Below, one piece after another: positions 32,836 to 43,951 of a DNA stretch of 64,000 bases (positions are counted from its first letter, which is position 1; every line of letters starts with the position of its first letter). This stretch comes from Sorghum bicolor. Its lineage: Eukaryota > Streptophyta > Magnoliopsida > Poales > Poaceae. A program made the position numbers and the translations under genes. The notes beneath the pieces are model-generated. The model was not told the DNA's origin, made no database searches, and worked only from the letters and a program-made list of their open reading frames with translations. The stretch lies in contig NC_012877.2 in NCBI RefSeq assembly GCF_000003195.3, positions 18,097,344 to 18,161,343 of the forward strand, given 5' to 3'.

Positions 32836-33180
32836 CTCCCTCCATCTACAAATAATTGCAAATTTCGTTTCCCAAAGAGTCAAACTTTTTTAAGTTTTAC
32901 CAAATATATACAAAAATATATTAAAATTTATCATATGTGATATGTATCATTAGATTGAGCATGAAATATACTTTTATAATATACTTATTTGCAAATACAA
33001 ATAAGTATATTAAAATTTATCATATGTGATATGTATCATTAGATTGAGCATGAAATATACTTTTATAATATACTTATTTGCAAATACAAATATTGATATT
33101 ATTTGATATATTTCTAGTCAAACTTAAAAAAATTGACTCCCCAAGAAGCAAGACGTACATTTATTTGTGGACGGAGGGAG
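32836..33180. mobile_element. Stowaway-type MITE with TA target duplication
   Basis: Starts CTCCCTCCATCTACAAATAA and ends TTTGTGGACGGAGGGAG. These inverted ends fit the Tc1/mariner-type Stowaway consensus (CTCCCTCC...). The flanking TA lies at 32834-32835 and 33181-33182. At 345 bp, with no coding capacity and inside the CACTA remnant, it inserted after that element. Confidence 0.9.
32918..33091. repeat. 89-bp tandem duplication inside the MITE
   Basis: The block tatattaaaatttatcatat...gcaaatacaaat occurs twice, offset by 89 bases, with near-perfect identity by eye. It makes this MITE longer than a typical Stowaway of this type. Confidence 0.9.
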
Positions 33181-33446
33181 TACTAAATAGGGTCCTCCAT
33201 CATCTTTTTGTGACAGTTGATGACATTACATGACGCATTGACCTCGATTATGTGACGATTAGTTTCGTCATTAAATATAACATTTTGTGACGATGGTTTG
33301 TACTATCGTTGTAGTACTTTTTATGACGGTCTTTTCGTGACGACACGCATGATGACTATTTTTTGTCATACAATACTTTTTATGATAGTTTTTTTCCTTT
33401 ATATGACAGTTTGCATTCGTCAAACAAACCACGAATTCTTGTAGTT

Positions 33447-34186
33447 TGTCATCCTATTGATACACCACTGTACAGCTCAGAGAAACTAAGTATAGAAGAT
33501 GGGAACAAACTTGAATCTGAAGATGCTACTAAGTACCTTAGTGTGGTAGGAGCATTACAATATTTAACCCTAACAAGACCAGATATATCCTTCACAGTAA
33601 ACAAGGTATGTCAATTCTTACATTCACCTACCACTATACATTGGAGCATTGTTAAAAGGATCCTGAGGTACATCAAAGGGACAATCAAACTTGGCATTAA
33701 GTTTAGCAAATCTAAGTCCATGTTAGTAAGTGCTTTCTCAGATACTGATTGGGTCAGTTGTGTGGATGACCGAAGATCTACAGGAGGTTTTGATGTGTTC
33801 CTTGGAACCAACCTGATTTCTTAGACTGCTAAAAAGCAACCAACAGTGTCAACATCAAGCTGTGAAGCTGAATATAAAGCACTCACCAATGCAACTACAG
33901 AAATGATATGGATTCAGAAGTTTTTGTATGAACTTTGGGTTAGGAACCCACCTAGAGCACGACTATGGTGTGATAATCAACCTACTTTTCTACATATCCA
34001 ATCTTTCATGTATGAACAAAGCATATCGAGATAGACTTTCACTTTGTCAGAGGAAGAGTGGCACAAAAATTACTAAAAGTCGGGTTTATCTCAACTAGAG
34101 ATGCTTTATCAAAGCATTACCAGACATCAAGTTGAAGAAATTTAGAGACAATCTCAACCTCCAAAGTGGCTGAGATTGAGAGAGGA
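33447..34186 (+). pseudogene. Ty1/copia RT end and RNase H fragment
   Basis: Plus-strand remnant with [21 protein letters not shown] and [16 protein letters not shown]. RNase H motifs are FSDTDWVSC (catalytic Asp), [10 protein letters not shown] (Glu) and WCDNQPT (Asp). Stops at 33822 and 34032 break it. The LRYIKGT style and [19 protein letters not shown] fit the Ale-like (Hopscotch-type) copia group, which is an inference. It ends with a purine tract before an LTR start at 34187. The upstream pol is displaced by the CACTA remnant. Confidence 0.8.
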
Positions 34187-34413
34187 TGTCAGAAAATAGT
34201 ATGTATTAGCGTGTGTAGGCATGTTGATGAATGTAATGACCAAGTATTGGTCCATCATAGAACCTAGTCTTTATGCTACAACTAATGTACTCCTCACACT
34301 TGTGTAAGAGCCACGTTGGGGGCCTATTCCCCACTACTATAACATGCAACCAAGGACAACCTAGAGAGGCATCCTTGTTACCCCATAATTTCTATAAGAG
34401 CAACAACCCATAT
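34187..34413 (+). mobile_element. 3' LTR start of the copia fragment, cut by SIRE2
   Basis: TGTCAGAAAATAGTATG follows the purine tract gagattgagagagga, as expected for a 3' LTR. After about 227 bases it is interrupted by the LTR that starts TGTAAGTGC at 34414. The rest does not reappear in the window. Confidence 0.6.
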
Positions 34414-35187
34414 TGTAAGTGCATCTAGCCCTTTAGTGGGTTTTGGTGAATTAAATGACAACACAGTTAAATGTCTAACAAGTTTGCTAAGTGATGGTAT
34501 TTTGCATAATGTTCAAATGAAGACCAAAGTTGTGTATTGTTATAAACTGAAGCTTGATTAATATCAACACTCATATCAAGAAGATATTCAAGCAAGGATC
34601 ACAATATTGAAGAAATGGTTTTTCAATGGATGCTTAAGATGATGTGACTTGAGTATGGCTCGATATGGTGAAGATAGCAAGGAAAGGGCTTCGAGGGACT
34701 AAGCAAAGGTGAAGGGCAAGCATTGGCTTGTAGACCGAGGTACCATGGCTAAGGTGAAGAAGAGAGTACTTGCATTGAGTCGAGGTACTAATTGAGCTAT
34801 GAGGAGTCATATTGTGTTGAGGATCAAATCATTAGTGGAAGTGACTTGAAGCCATGGATTGAACTCACATGTGTTGAAATGATTCAAGTCACATGCTCAA
34901 GCTATATTTACTCAAAGAGAGGAGACAAAGTTAATTGCATCCCTAATGAAGTGATAGTGAGAAGTGTCATATGAAGACATTAAAAGACTCAAGTTGTTAA
35001 AATGGTTATATACTTTTGATATTGAGTTTAGGATATGCTGTACTATAAAGAGGGATGCAAATTTAGTTGGTCTGAGGAAGATAGAGTGCTCAAGTATTAA
35101 AACTAAATTAAAAAAGAGACACTCTAGCACTTCACAAGCACGTAGAATAGTTTTGTATGACTTGGGGTGTCAGAAGTCCAAACGTAC

Positions 35188-35405
35188 GTCGGAACTGATG
35201 ACGTATGTCAGAAGTGATGACGTTCGTTGGAAGTCCCGACACCTGGCCCTCTTGCTACCTCTGCTTGCGCTTGCGTCGGAAGTCCCGATGCGCGTCGGAA
35301 CTGATGACTCATGTCGGAAGTGATGACGTTCGTCGGAAGTCCCGACACCTGGCCCTCTTGCTACCTCTGCTCGCGCTTGTGTCGGCAGTCCCGACGTACG
35401 TCGGA
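35188..35405. repeat. 106-bp tandem repeat with GTCGGAAGTCCCGAC palindromes
   Basis: The string gtcggaactgatgac starts at 35188, 35294 and 35400, so there are two full 106-bp units and a partial third. Each carries near-palindromic gtcggaagtcccgac and the block acctggccctcttgctacc. Confidence 0.85.
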
Positions 35406-35606
35406 ACTGATGACGTGTTAGAAGTGATGACCTATGTCAGAATTGATGACGTGTCGGAACTGATGACATGCGTCAGAACTGGTGACCTTGACTGGTTCTG
35501 TGTAGACTTTTGACCAAGGTGAACAATGTTTTTAGTGTATGTCAGAAGTCCCGAGATCCACGTCGGAACTTCCGATGTAGATCTGAACGATTAGATTTCT
35601 ACTTCG

Positions 35607-35613
35607 TATAAAT
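35607..35613 (+). promoter_or_regulatory. TATA-like box of the SIRE2 LTR
   Basis: TATAAAT within cttcgtataaatagctcta, just downstream of the repeat cluster. The element is split after this point, so the promoter is detached from its gag by more than 21 kb. Confidence 0.5.
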
Positions 35614-36083
35614 AGCTCTATCCTCACATCTAACCATTAGCTCACTCATTCACTCGACCGAACCTTCAAAAGAGCACCTCTCTAGCTCCCAAAAGCTCCT
35701 CTCTTCTATCCCCTTTGCTCCTAACTTCAAATCTTGCAAGGGATTGAGTGAGAGAAGGATTCTTGGTGAGAGAAATATCAAAGCAAAGCTTGAGCACTTG
35801 ATTTCTTTGTCAAGCCAGTTGGATTTGTGTTTGTTACTCTTGGAGCAAGGCTCCTAGCTAGCTAGGTGTTGCCCATGGAGCTTCCAAATTATGTGGTAGC
35901 CCTAGGAGGTTTGTAATCACTCAAATCATCTAGTGAAATCACCCCTCATCTTAAGAGATTGCTCTCTTGACTTGAGAACGATGATAGGGTTAAAAGAGAC
36001 CCGAAAAGCCTGTGTGGCTTCCTCAACAACGTGGACATTGGCAAGCCTTGGTGGCAAGCTGAACCACGGGATAAATACCTTGT

Positions 36084-36820
36084 TGTTGATATTTGGGAAC
36101 GCAATAAGGAATTGATCCGCAAGCGCACGGATATCGGTGAGCACTTCACCCGGGAAGTTATCCAGAGTATCGTATTTATTTTTTTACCACTAGGAGAGAG
36201 AGTGCATCTAACTAACCTGGTCTATTACTACTAATCCTTTAGGCTACAAAGAATGTTTCTCGATGTGAGTGATATATAGAGAAGACTACAACCGTAATCT
36301 CTTTCTAACCTTGGTAAGGATGATCTACTGTTCTATTGGGGAGGCTAACGGAATCTAGACACCACAGAGCATGTTCAACCCGCACCTATAAACCCTATCC
36401 TTCCTGCTAACGAGATATGGTCTGCAAAGGTAACTTGGAAATGTCACGTTCCTCGCTACTACCACAGTCTAGCTAGTCAGGAAATATCTATGAGTATCCT
36501 AGCCCAAACACCACGTCTACGCTAGAGATGATTACTCTAAACTCTACGCGAAGAGATTAAAGTAAACTCATAAACCAAAAGAACAATAAAACAAGAACTT
36601 ACTAGAATTTAGAAGTCGAAATACTCAAGAATCCTAGGAGCAAGCTTCGGGTTAGGAGAACTTGATCTCGCAGGTACAAGCTTGGAGTAGACACCGACAG
36701 GCCGGGCTTCCTCCGTTCTACACCTCCACTCTATCTCTCTCAATCTAGTAGAAACTAGAAGATCTTTTTCTACTCACATTGGTTGCTAAGCCTAAAAAGA
36801 AATTGTATTTAGAGGAGAGG
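36084..36820 (-). mobile_element. 3' LTR of the Athila-like element, left part
   Basis: Collinear with 56255-56990. It contains ccgcaagcgcacggatatcg, also seen in the solo LTR at 6586. The break at 36820 falls after ggagagg, exactly where the Tat element starts; in the other LTR ggagagg continues with tattcc. Confidence 0.9.
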
Positions 36821-37282
36821 TGTGGGGGTATAAACCCCTATACCCTTACGGCTAGACTTGGGCCAGGAGGCTTGGCCCATCACGAAGAAAACTCAAGGCT
36901 TGATCCGACTGCTCGAAGTTTCGTGCAAGGAAACAAAACGTGGAGATCAAGCAGGATTCTAGTCGGTTAGAATGGGAATTGATATCGAACTATCTATGGC
37001 AATTGTAACCGACTAGGATTAGTTTCCAGATCTGTAACCCTGCCCTTCGGACTATATAAGGAGGGGCAAGGGACCCCCCCTGGGGACATATTATTCTCTC
37101 AACACAAATCAATACAACAAGACGCAGGACGTAGGTATTACGCCCACGCGGCGGCTGAACCTGGATAAAAAGCTTGTCCGTGTCTTGCGTCACCATCGAG
37201 TTCGTAGCTTGCGCACCGTCTACTGATAAACTACTACCGTGGGTATACCCCAAGGTAGACTGCTGACCAGCTTTCGTCGACA
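36821..37282 (+). mobile_element. 5' LTR of the Tat element
   Basis: Starts TGTGGGGGTATAAACC and ends TTTCGTCGACA. The TATA box ACTATATAAGGAGGGG is at 37051-37066. The inner end is followed by the primer site at 37284. Confidence 0.93.
37053..37059 (+). promoter_or_regulatory. TATA box of the Tat 5' LTR
   Basis: TATATAA in a conserved block that is identical in the 3' LTR at 48618-48624. Confidence 0.6.
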
Positions 37283-37283
37283 G

Positions 37284-37301
37284 TGGCGCGCCAGGTAGGG
37301 G
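37284..37301 (+). promoter_or_regulatory. Primer binding site of the Tat element
   Basis: TGGCGCGCCAGGTAGGGG starts two bases after the LTR end, as is usual for grass Tat elements. The matching tRNA was not checked. Confidence 0.7.
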
Positions 37302-37330
37302 GTGTGCGTACAGCTCTTCCGACGAACAAG

Positions 37331-39414
37331 ATGGTCATTGTTCCAGCTTCCGCGGCCGTGCCCGAAGGCCTCACGCTCACCGTCGGCCAGATCACGTGGA
37401 CGACTCGTGGCGGCGCCCTCACGACCACGACTTCGGAAGAAACCCAGATCCAGTCTGGGCCGACAATGGCGTCGACTCCGATCATGCCGACACCAACCAC
37501 TCGACCACTGCTCCCTCATTACAGGGGAAAGAAGGTCGACAACTCGGATCTTTTCTAAGCCCTTGATCACGCCGATCTTAGGCTCCTCGAAGCTTCCTGA
37601 CTGATAGATGGGATCTCGCGCCAGTCTGATCGAAACGCGTCAATAGATTTTTTCGACTCCTGCCGGCCAACTCGTGTCATCACGCACGAACAGCTGGGGA
37701 CGTCTCTGGCGATAACATCCACCCCCGCGGGGCGGTCCGTCAAGCTCACGGCGGACCCGGATCAGAGCCCTCATTACGGGCTAAACAACTCAGCCGTTTA
37801 CTACTCATGGCACACCCAATCCCTTTTCAACAGGGTGGGTTGGGTGCCAAAATGGAACAGTCGACCGGCTCGTCACTACGTCAACATGGTGACAATCCGA
37901 GAACTACCAAACGACTAGGCTTCCAGCACAAACTCCAGCACTGGATCCGTCCCCACCGAGGTTATAAACTCTGAGGACGAAGATTACGACCTGGAATTAC
38001 CACCGTACCCTCCGGGTTTCTCTCGCTTCCCGGTCTTTCCGTCCCGGCGGGGAGATCTCGTCTTCAATGTCAGCAACGACAAACCGGTTGTCGATGGAGA
38101 GACAGACGATCAGAGGCAGCTCCGCGAACAGCGCAATGCCGACCGTGCTCGGCGACGTGCGGACGAGAAACGACAACTCCCACCACATAACCTCAGCGAC
38201 GCTTTCGACATGGTCGGAGATCAACAAGTCTACAAAATGCCAAGTGCTAACGTGGCTGTTGCTATGGCAAACCTAGACCGACTCCCTGATACTCCCGAGT
38301 GCCAGGGTGTTCGATCCAGCGTACGCGCGCATCTAATCGCCACGATGGGACAGACAGCTACCTTACTTAAAAGGGTCCAAGCTATCTCCTACACAGAGGT
38401 CTCCTCTGACCAGACTCATCGTAGCCGGACCTCACCACAACTCAGTGAGCACCACCGTAGCCGCTCCCCCAATAATCGTCGGAAGGATTCACGGCGCTGC
38501 AACAGTGGTCGGGACGCCGGCGGCTACCGCAAGCAGAATCGCGGGCGTGGTCAGGAGGTAAACCAAGACAGGGATCTACGATACAACATACCTCCCAAAG
38601 ACACCAGGGACCGCATCAACAGGCGCGCTACGGAAAGAGCGGTGCACGAGAACCTGCGGCGCATTGAGTACGACGCCACGCACGGTCCTCTCGGCCTGAG
38701 ACAGTTTTCCTCGCACCTTCGCCAAGTCGTATGGCCCCGCAACTTCAAACTCGAGAAACTCAAAAAATACGACGGCAAGGAAAACCCAGAAAACTAGATC
38801 ACTGTCTATGAGATTGCAGTCCGTTCAGCAGTAGACGATGAGCACGTCATGGCCACCTACTTCCCAGTCGTCCTCGACTAGGCTGGTCTCAGTGGCTCCT
38901 AGGCCTGCCCGAGGACTCCTTCGATTCCTGGGAAGAATTACGCCAAGCATTTATCGACAATTTTATCGCTATCTGCGAGCAGCCTGGGAACAAATACGAC
39001 CTCGAGAGAATAAGGGACAGGAAGAATGAGCCTTTGCGCGATTACATCCGATGATTCTCGGATATGTCCCTTAAAATCCCGAAAATCTCTCATGACGAGG
39101 CCATATCCGCCTTCATCAAAGGGCTACGCTTCCACGAGGCACTAAGGAACAAGCTACTACGCAAAAGGCCAACCACGGTGGCTGAGCTCCTTGCCACGGC
39201 AAAAAACTACGCCGACGCCGACGACGCAGAAAAACTCATCTGAGAGGATGCAAGAGGTTCCGACCAGCCTCCTCGACGGTACGACAACCGTGGTCATTTT
39301 GATAACAGGAACCACCGTCGCCCCGACAACTGTGACCATAGAGAAGGTTGGGATAGGTGGCGTGACAATCGTGATGATTTCAGGAGCAAGCGCCCTCGCG
39401 ACCACGACCACGAG
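37331..39414 (+). pseudogene. gag: gag of the Tat element, broken
   Basis: The likely start is the ATG at 37331, in a frame that closes at 37558, so the N-terminal part is already broken. A region with SEDEDYDLELPPYPPGF-like content (37970-38030) and the frame from 38210 carry the rest: an arginine-rich region (38400-38600), then FKLEKLKKYDGKENPEN, cut by a TAG at 38795. The capsid domain continues in other frames with WEELRQAFIDNF and LRDYI...FSD near 38930-39070, AISAFIKGLRF, then KRPTTVAELLATAKNYADADD to 39230. A CCHC-like knuckle (CQLHPKSNHTMEEC) lies in the next frame at 39487-39528. Function: capsid and RNA binding; inactive here. Confidence 0.8.
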
Positions 39415-42400
39415 GTGAATACAGTCAAACGCCCCAACGGACGGCGGGACTACCAGGAGGATTACAACAAAACGTTGAAGGGACCGTGCCAACTCCACCC
39501 CAAGTCTAACCACACGATGGAAGAATGTCGTGTCCTCAAAAGCATCTACATACGGCGGGCCGCTCAAGATGATTCCGCCAAGAAAAACGGGAAGCAGGAC
39601 GGGCACGATCACGAAGACGAAGACGAGGACCAGGATAGGGACCCACGACACCAGTATGTCAACCCTACCGATGTGGTCCACTCTATCTTCGGAGGCAAAG
39701 TTTCCATCGAATCCAAGCGCAAAAGAAAGCTCCTAAAGAGAGCCTGCCTCAATGTGGACAGCACTGACGGTTTGATCGCCGATCCGAAATTTCCTCCCTG
39801 GTCGCATAGGGAGATCTCCTTCAACAGGAAGGATCAGTGGGCCGCCATCCCGGAGCCAGGACGTTTCCCCCTAATCCTGGATCCTTGCATCAACTGCATC
39901 AGATTCGAGCGCGTCCTCATCGACGGGGGAAGCTCCATTGACATCCTATTTCGCAACAGTTTGCCTGCTCTCAAGATAACCCCGGCACAACTAAAGCCAT
40001 ATGACGCACAATTCTGGAGAGTCCTGCCAGGTCAAAGTTCAGTACCCCTCGGACAGATAACGCTGCCTGTCCAGTACGAAACGCCCGACCACTTCCGAAC
40101 AGAGTGTGTCAACTTCGTGGTCGCCGGCTTTGACGGAACTTATCATGCCATCTTGGGCCAACCATCGCTGACAAAGTTCATGGCCGTTCCGCACTACTCA
40201 TACCTGGTCCTCAAAATGCCAACAGAAAAAGGCGTCCTAACTGTCAGAGGCAACGTTTATACCGCATACACTTGCGACGAGGAAAGTTTCAAGATCACCG
40301 AGGCAACCGACCTCTCAATCCGCATGGCAGAAACCGTGGCCCAAGCCACGCAGCTTCCACCCGACCAGCTTCGACTACCCGAGCACGAGACCCCAAGGAA
40401 AAATTCAAAATCCAAAGAGCACAAGGAAGTACAGCTGATCGACGGCAGCCCCGAGAAGACGGCCCTTATTGGGGCCAATCTGGATCCCAAATAGGAAGAC
40501 GCGCTCGTTAGGTTTCTCAGAGACAATGTAAGCGTTTTCGCGTGGAAACCCGCGGACATGCCCGGCGTCCTGCGAAATCTGATCGAGCACTCCTTAAATG
40601 TCTCGAAGACCGCAAGACCTATCAAACAGAAACTGCGACAGTTCGCTCGTGACAAAAAGGAGGCCATTAGGATAGAAATAACATGGCTTCTAGCAGCCGA
40701 ATTCATTAAAGAATAATGAATGTGCGTTGTACGAAAAAAGAATAATGAATGGAGAATGTGCGTTGATTACACTGATCTCAATAAGTACTATCCTAAAGAT
40801 CCTTTTGGTCTCTCTCGCATCGACGAGGTGGTCGACTCAACGGCCGAATGCGAACTCCTCTCTTTTCTAGACTGCTACTCTCGTTATCACCAGATCTCGT
40901 TAAAGGAAGATGACCAGATCAAAACATCTTTTATCACTCCTTTCGGCGCGTACTGCTACACGACCATGTCCTTCGGACTCAAAAACGCTGGAGCCACCTA
41001 TCAACGGACCATTCAGCAATGCCTGCACGACGAGATTAGTGATGACCTCATCGAGGCTTATGTAGATGACATCGTCGTCAAAACAAAGGACGCGAGCACT
41101 CTAATCGACAATCTAGACCGAACTTTCAAGGCACTAGATAAATACAAGTGGAAGCTTAACCCCAAGAAATGTATCTTCGGGGTCCCCTCTGGTCTACTGC
41201 TCGGCAACGTCGTTAGCCGTGACGGCATACGGCCGAATCCCTCAAAAGTAAAAGCAGTGCTCGATATGCGACCACCCAAGAACGTCAAGGATATTCAAAA
41301 GCTCACCGGATGTATGGCTGCTGTCAGCCGTTTTATCTCTAGACTGGGAGAAAAAGGCCTCCCCTTCTTCAAGCTCCTAAAGGCATCAGAAAAATTCTCC
41401 TGGACAGAGGAAGCCAACGCTGCGTTCACCCAGCTCAAAACGTTTCTCACTTCGCCACCTATTCTCACAGCGCCTCAACCCAACCAGGACCTGCTCCTTT
41501 ACATAGCAGCAACCGACAGGGTTGTCTCCACGGCAATGGTGGTCGAGCGGGATGAGCCAGGCCATGTATACAAAGTTTAGAGACCAGTTTACTTCATAAG
41601 TGAAGTCTTAAACGAGTCCAAGACCAGGTACCCTCAGATACAAAAGCTCATCTACGCCATCTTAATAACTTCATGGAAGCTGAAGCATTACTTCGATGGT
41701 CATCGGATCTTGGTAACCACTAGTTTCCCCCTGGGGGACATTCTACACAACAGACGCCAATGGTAGAATTGTAAAATGGGCAATGGAACTATGCCCATTC
41801 TCCTTGGATTTCCAGAGCCGCACTACCATCAATTCCCAAGCCTTGGTCGATTTCATCGCAGAATCGACGGACCTCAACGAGCCTCCCCTCTCCGATACTT
41901 CCGACCACTGGTCAATGTTTTCGACGGGTCCTTAAACATCAATGGCGTCGGCACTGGAATACTCTTCGTAACGCCCAACAAGGACAAACTACGCTACGCC
42001 CATCAATGGCGTCGGCGCTGAAATACTCTTCGTAACTGGAATACTCTACCTTGGTCATTAACCAGCTCAACAAAGAATGTGACACAACACATGAAAAGAT
42101 GGACCTCTACCACAAAGAAATTCGCAAATGGGAGTCCAATTTCTATGGCATAGAATACATCCACGTGGTCCGGGATAGGAACCAGGCAGCGGATGCGCTG
42201 TCAAAGATAGGATCATCTCGGGCCAAGATCCCGCAATGCATTTTCGTTCAAGACATCCACGCGCCAAGTGTGGGCACAGACCCGGTCGAAAAACAACCCA
42301 ATGAGGCAATGATCATAGACGACTCTGCTTCGGCAACCAGCAGCCATGATTGGCGTGCCCCTTTCATCAGGTACATATCGGACGGATCGGGTCTCCAAGA

Positions 42401-42518
42401 TAAAATGGAAAAACGAGCGTCTCATCCGGCGATCCAAGAACTACATACTGGTGGATGGAAAGCTCATGTGAAAAAATGCAAGATCCGAAGTACTGCTCAA
42501 ATGCATATCCCAAGGTGA
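39415..42518 (+). pseudogene. pol: Protease, RT and RNase H of the Tat element, broken
   Basis: Protease: FERVLIDGGSSIDILFRN near 39904-39957, with Asp in the DGGSS form usual for Tat elements. A TAG at 40492 and tandem stops at 40714 interrupt. RT: RMCVDYTDLNKYYPKDPF, LLSFLDCYSRYHQI, TTMSFGLKNAGATYQR and catalytic AYVDDIVVKTK near 41056-41088; the thumb ends at a TAG (41578). RNase H: FDGSLNINGVGTGILF (catalytic Asp) near 41920-41970. A local duplication near 41940-42050 (ggcgtcggcactgg / ggcgtcggcgctga, then ctcttcgtaac twice) seems to replace the domain's middle. The end has QAADALSKIG (Asp). A duplicated gaataatgaatg...gtgcgttg motif at 40710-40760 marks another small rearrangement. Confidence 0.88.
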
Positions 42519-43590
42519 CAGCATCAAGCTTTTAGATGACATACACGCCGGATCCTATGGCAATCATGCCGCCTCCAGAACGCTAGTCGGGAAGGCTTTC
42601 CGAGCGGGCTTTTACTGGCCAACTGCGGTCGCCGACACTGAGAAACTGGTCCGACATTGTGAAGGATACCAGTTCTTTGCCAAGAGGACTCACGTGCCTG
42701 CTCACGAGATTCAAACTATCCCGTCATCCTGGCCTTTCGCCTGTTGGGGCCTGGACATGATCGGGCCATTTAAGCCGGCTCCCGGTAACTTCAAGTTCGT
42801 CTTCGTGTTAATCGCCAAATTCTCGAAGTGGATCGAGTACATGCCACTGGTCAAAGCAACCTCCGAGAAGGCTGTGGAATTCCTCAACCAAATCATACAC
42901 AGATATGGGGTTCCCAACAGCATAATCACCGACCTGGGCACTCAGTTCACTGGCACTACATTTTGGGACTTCTGCGACGACAGGGGCATAGTCGTAAAGT
43001 ATGTGTCAGTAGCTCACCCACGGGCCAACGGTCAAGTAGAGCGAGCAAATGGAATGATTATCGATGCTTTGAAGAAAAGGTTGTACACAGAGTACGATAG
43101 AGCACCAGGACGTTGGATGAAAGAGTTACCGGCCGTCGTCTGGGGCCTCGGAACACAGGCTAGTCGCAACACGGGCGTGTCACCCTACTTCATGGTCTAC
43201 GGCACCGAGGCAATGCTTGCGTCGGACGTAACTTTTGGATCTCCAAGAGTCAAAAACTTCAACCAGCCTTCGGCCGACATCGCCAGGGAGCTTGAAATCA
43301 ACTGCATGGAAGAAAAGCGCCTACTCTCGTGCCTTCGAATAGCAAAATATCTCGAAGCCATTAGGAGGTATCACAACAGGAACGTCAAAGATCGTTCCTT
43401 CGTGGTCGGTGATCTTGTGCTAAAGTGGAAAACAAGCCAAGAAGGAACGCACAAGTTATCCACACCTTGGGAAGGACCCTTCGTGGTCACAGAAGTTACG
43501 CGCCCTACATCTTACAGAATAGCGTACCCAGACGGAACACGCCTGTCTAACTCTTGGCACATAAACAACCTGCGGCGTTTTTACCCATAA
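42519..43590 (+). pseudogene. int: Integrase of the Tat element
   Basis: An open frame of 298 codons covers 42694-43590, and the zinc-binding part lies just before it. In the HHCC region (42541-42690) the two His are present, but the last Cys appears as Tyr (CEGYQFFAK). Core: Asp in CWGLDMIGPF, Asp in NSIITDLGTQF and Glu in ANGQVERANGM give the D,D,E triad. The C-terminal domain has GDLVLKWKTSQEGTHKLSTPWEGPF and ends NNLRRFYP. Integrase inserts the cDNA. The catalytic core looks intact, but the damaged zinc finger and upstream stops argue against activity. Confidence 0.9.
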
Positions 43591-43951
43591 GTTCCAGTAC
43601 ATTTTATTTGTAAATATCTTATGATCAGCATTAATAAATTTTCTCTTTCTTCCTATGTACTTCTTTTATATGCAGAGCTTTCGACAAAGTGCAACAACCA
43701 CCTTTAGGACGAAAGTCCTTAAGAGTTATTAACCTAACTCAGTGATACATCACTCAGACAATATTACAGCGCTCAAAACCATGGTCATGACAAATCAAAC
43801 TTTATTACAAACTTTATGTACAGAGTTTACAATAAACACCCCTCTGGGCGGTTCCTAGTCTATTTCTACAGACTACTCTACAGGCCTACTGCTCGGGCTG
43901 ATCACCCGCTTGGCCTTGCTGCCCGGTCGAAGGGGTCGGGGCCACCGGCGC
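43591..43951. other. Non-coding gap between integrase and the antisense gene
   Basis: AT-rich. It separates the 3' end of integrase (plus) from the 3' end of the antisense gene (minus), so the two genes converge here. No terminator signal can be assigned with confidence. Confidence 0.5.

Larger units (their letters stand above)
32110..33446 (+). mobile_element. 3' end of a CACTA-like transposon with subterminal repeats
   Basis: After the transposase exons, short repeats such as gtgacga, cgtcacaaaa and tgacgttca recur in both orientations at 32540-32830 and 33210-33420, as in CACTA subterminal regions. The segment ends ccacgaattcttgtagt at 33429-33445, the complement of a CACTACAAGAA-type terminus with its last base changed. 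Copia coding sequence starts directly after. The 5' end is missing, so no target duplication can be checked. Confidence 0.65.
34414..36083 (+). mobile_element. 5' LTR of SIRE-type copia SIRE2, left part
   Basis: Starts TGTAAGTGCATC; the other end, 57850, reads TCCTTACA, giving the inverted ends TGTAAG/CTTACA. It is cut at 36083 by the Athila-like element and resumes at 57491. Total LTR length is about 2.0 kb. It contains a GTCGGAAGTCCCGAC repeat cluster (35168-35600), and a TATA-like box at 35607-35613 (TATAAAT) downstream of the cluster, the same layout as in the other SIRE LTRs. Confidence 0.8.
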
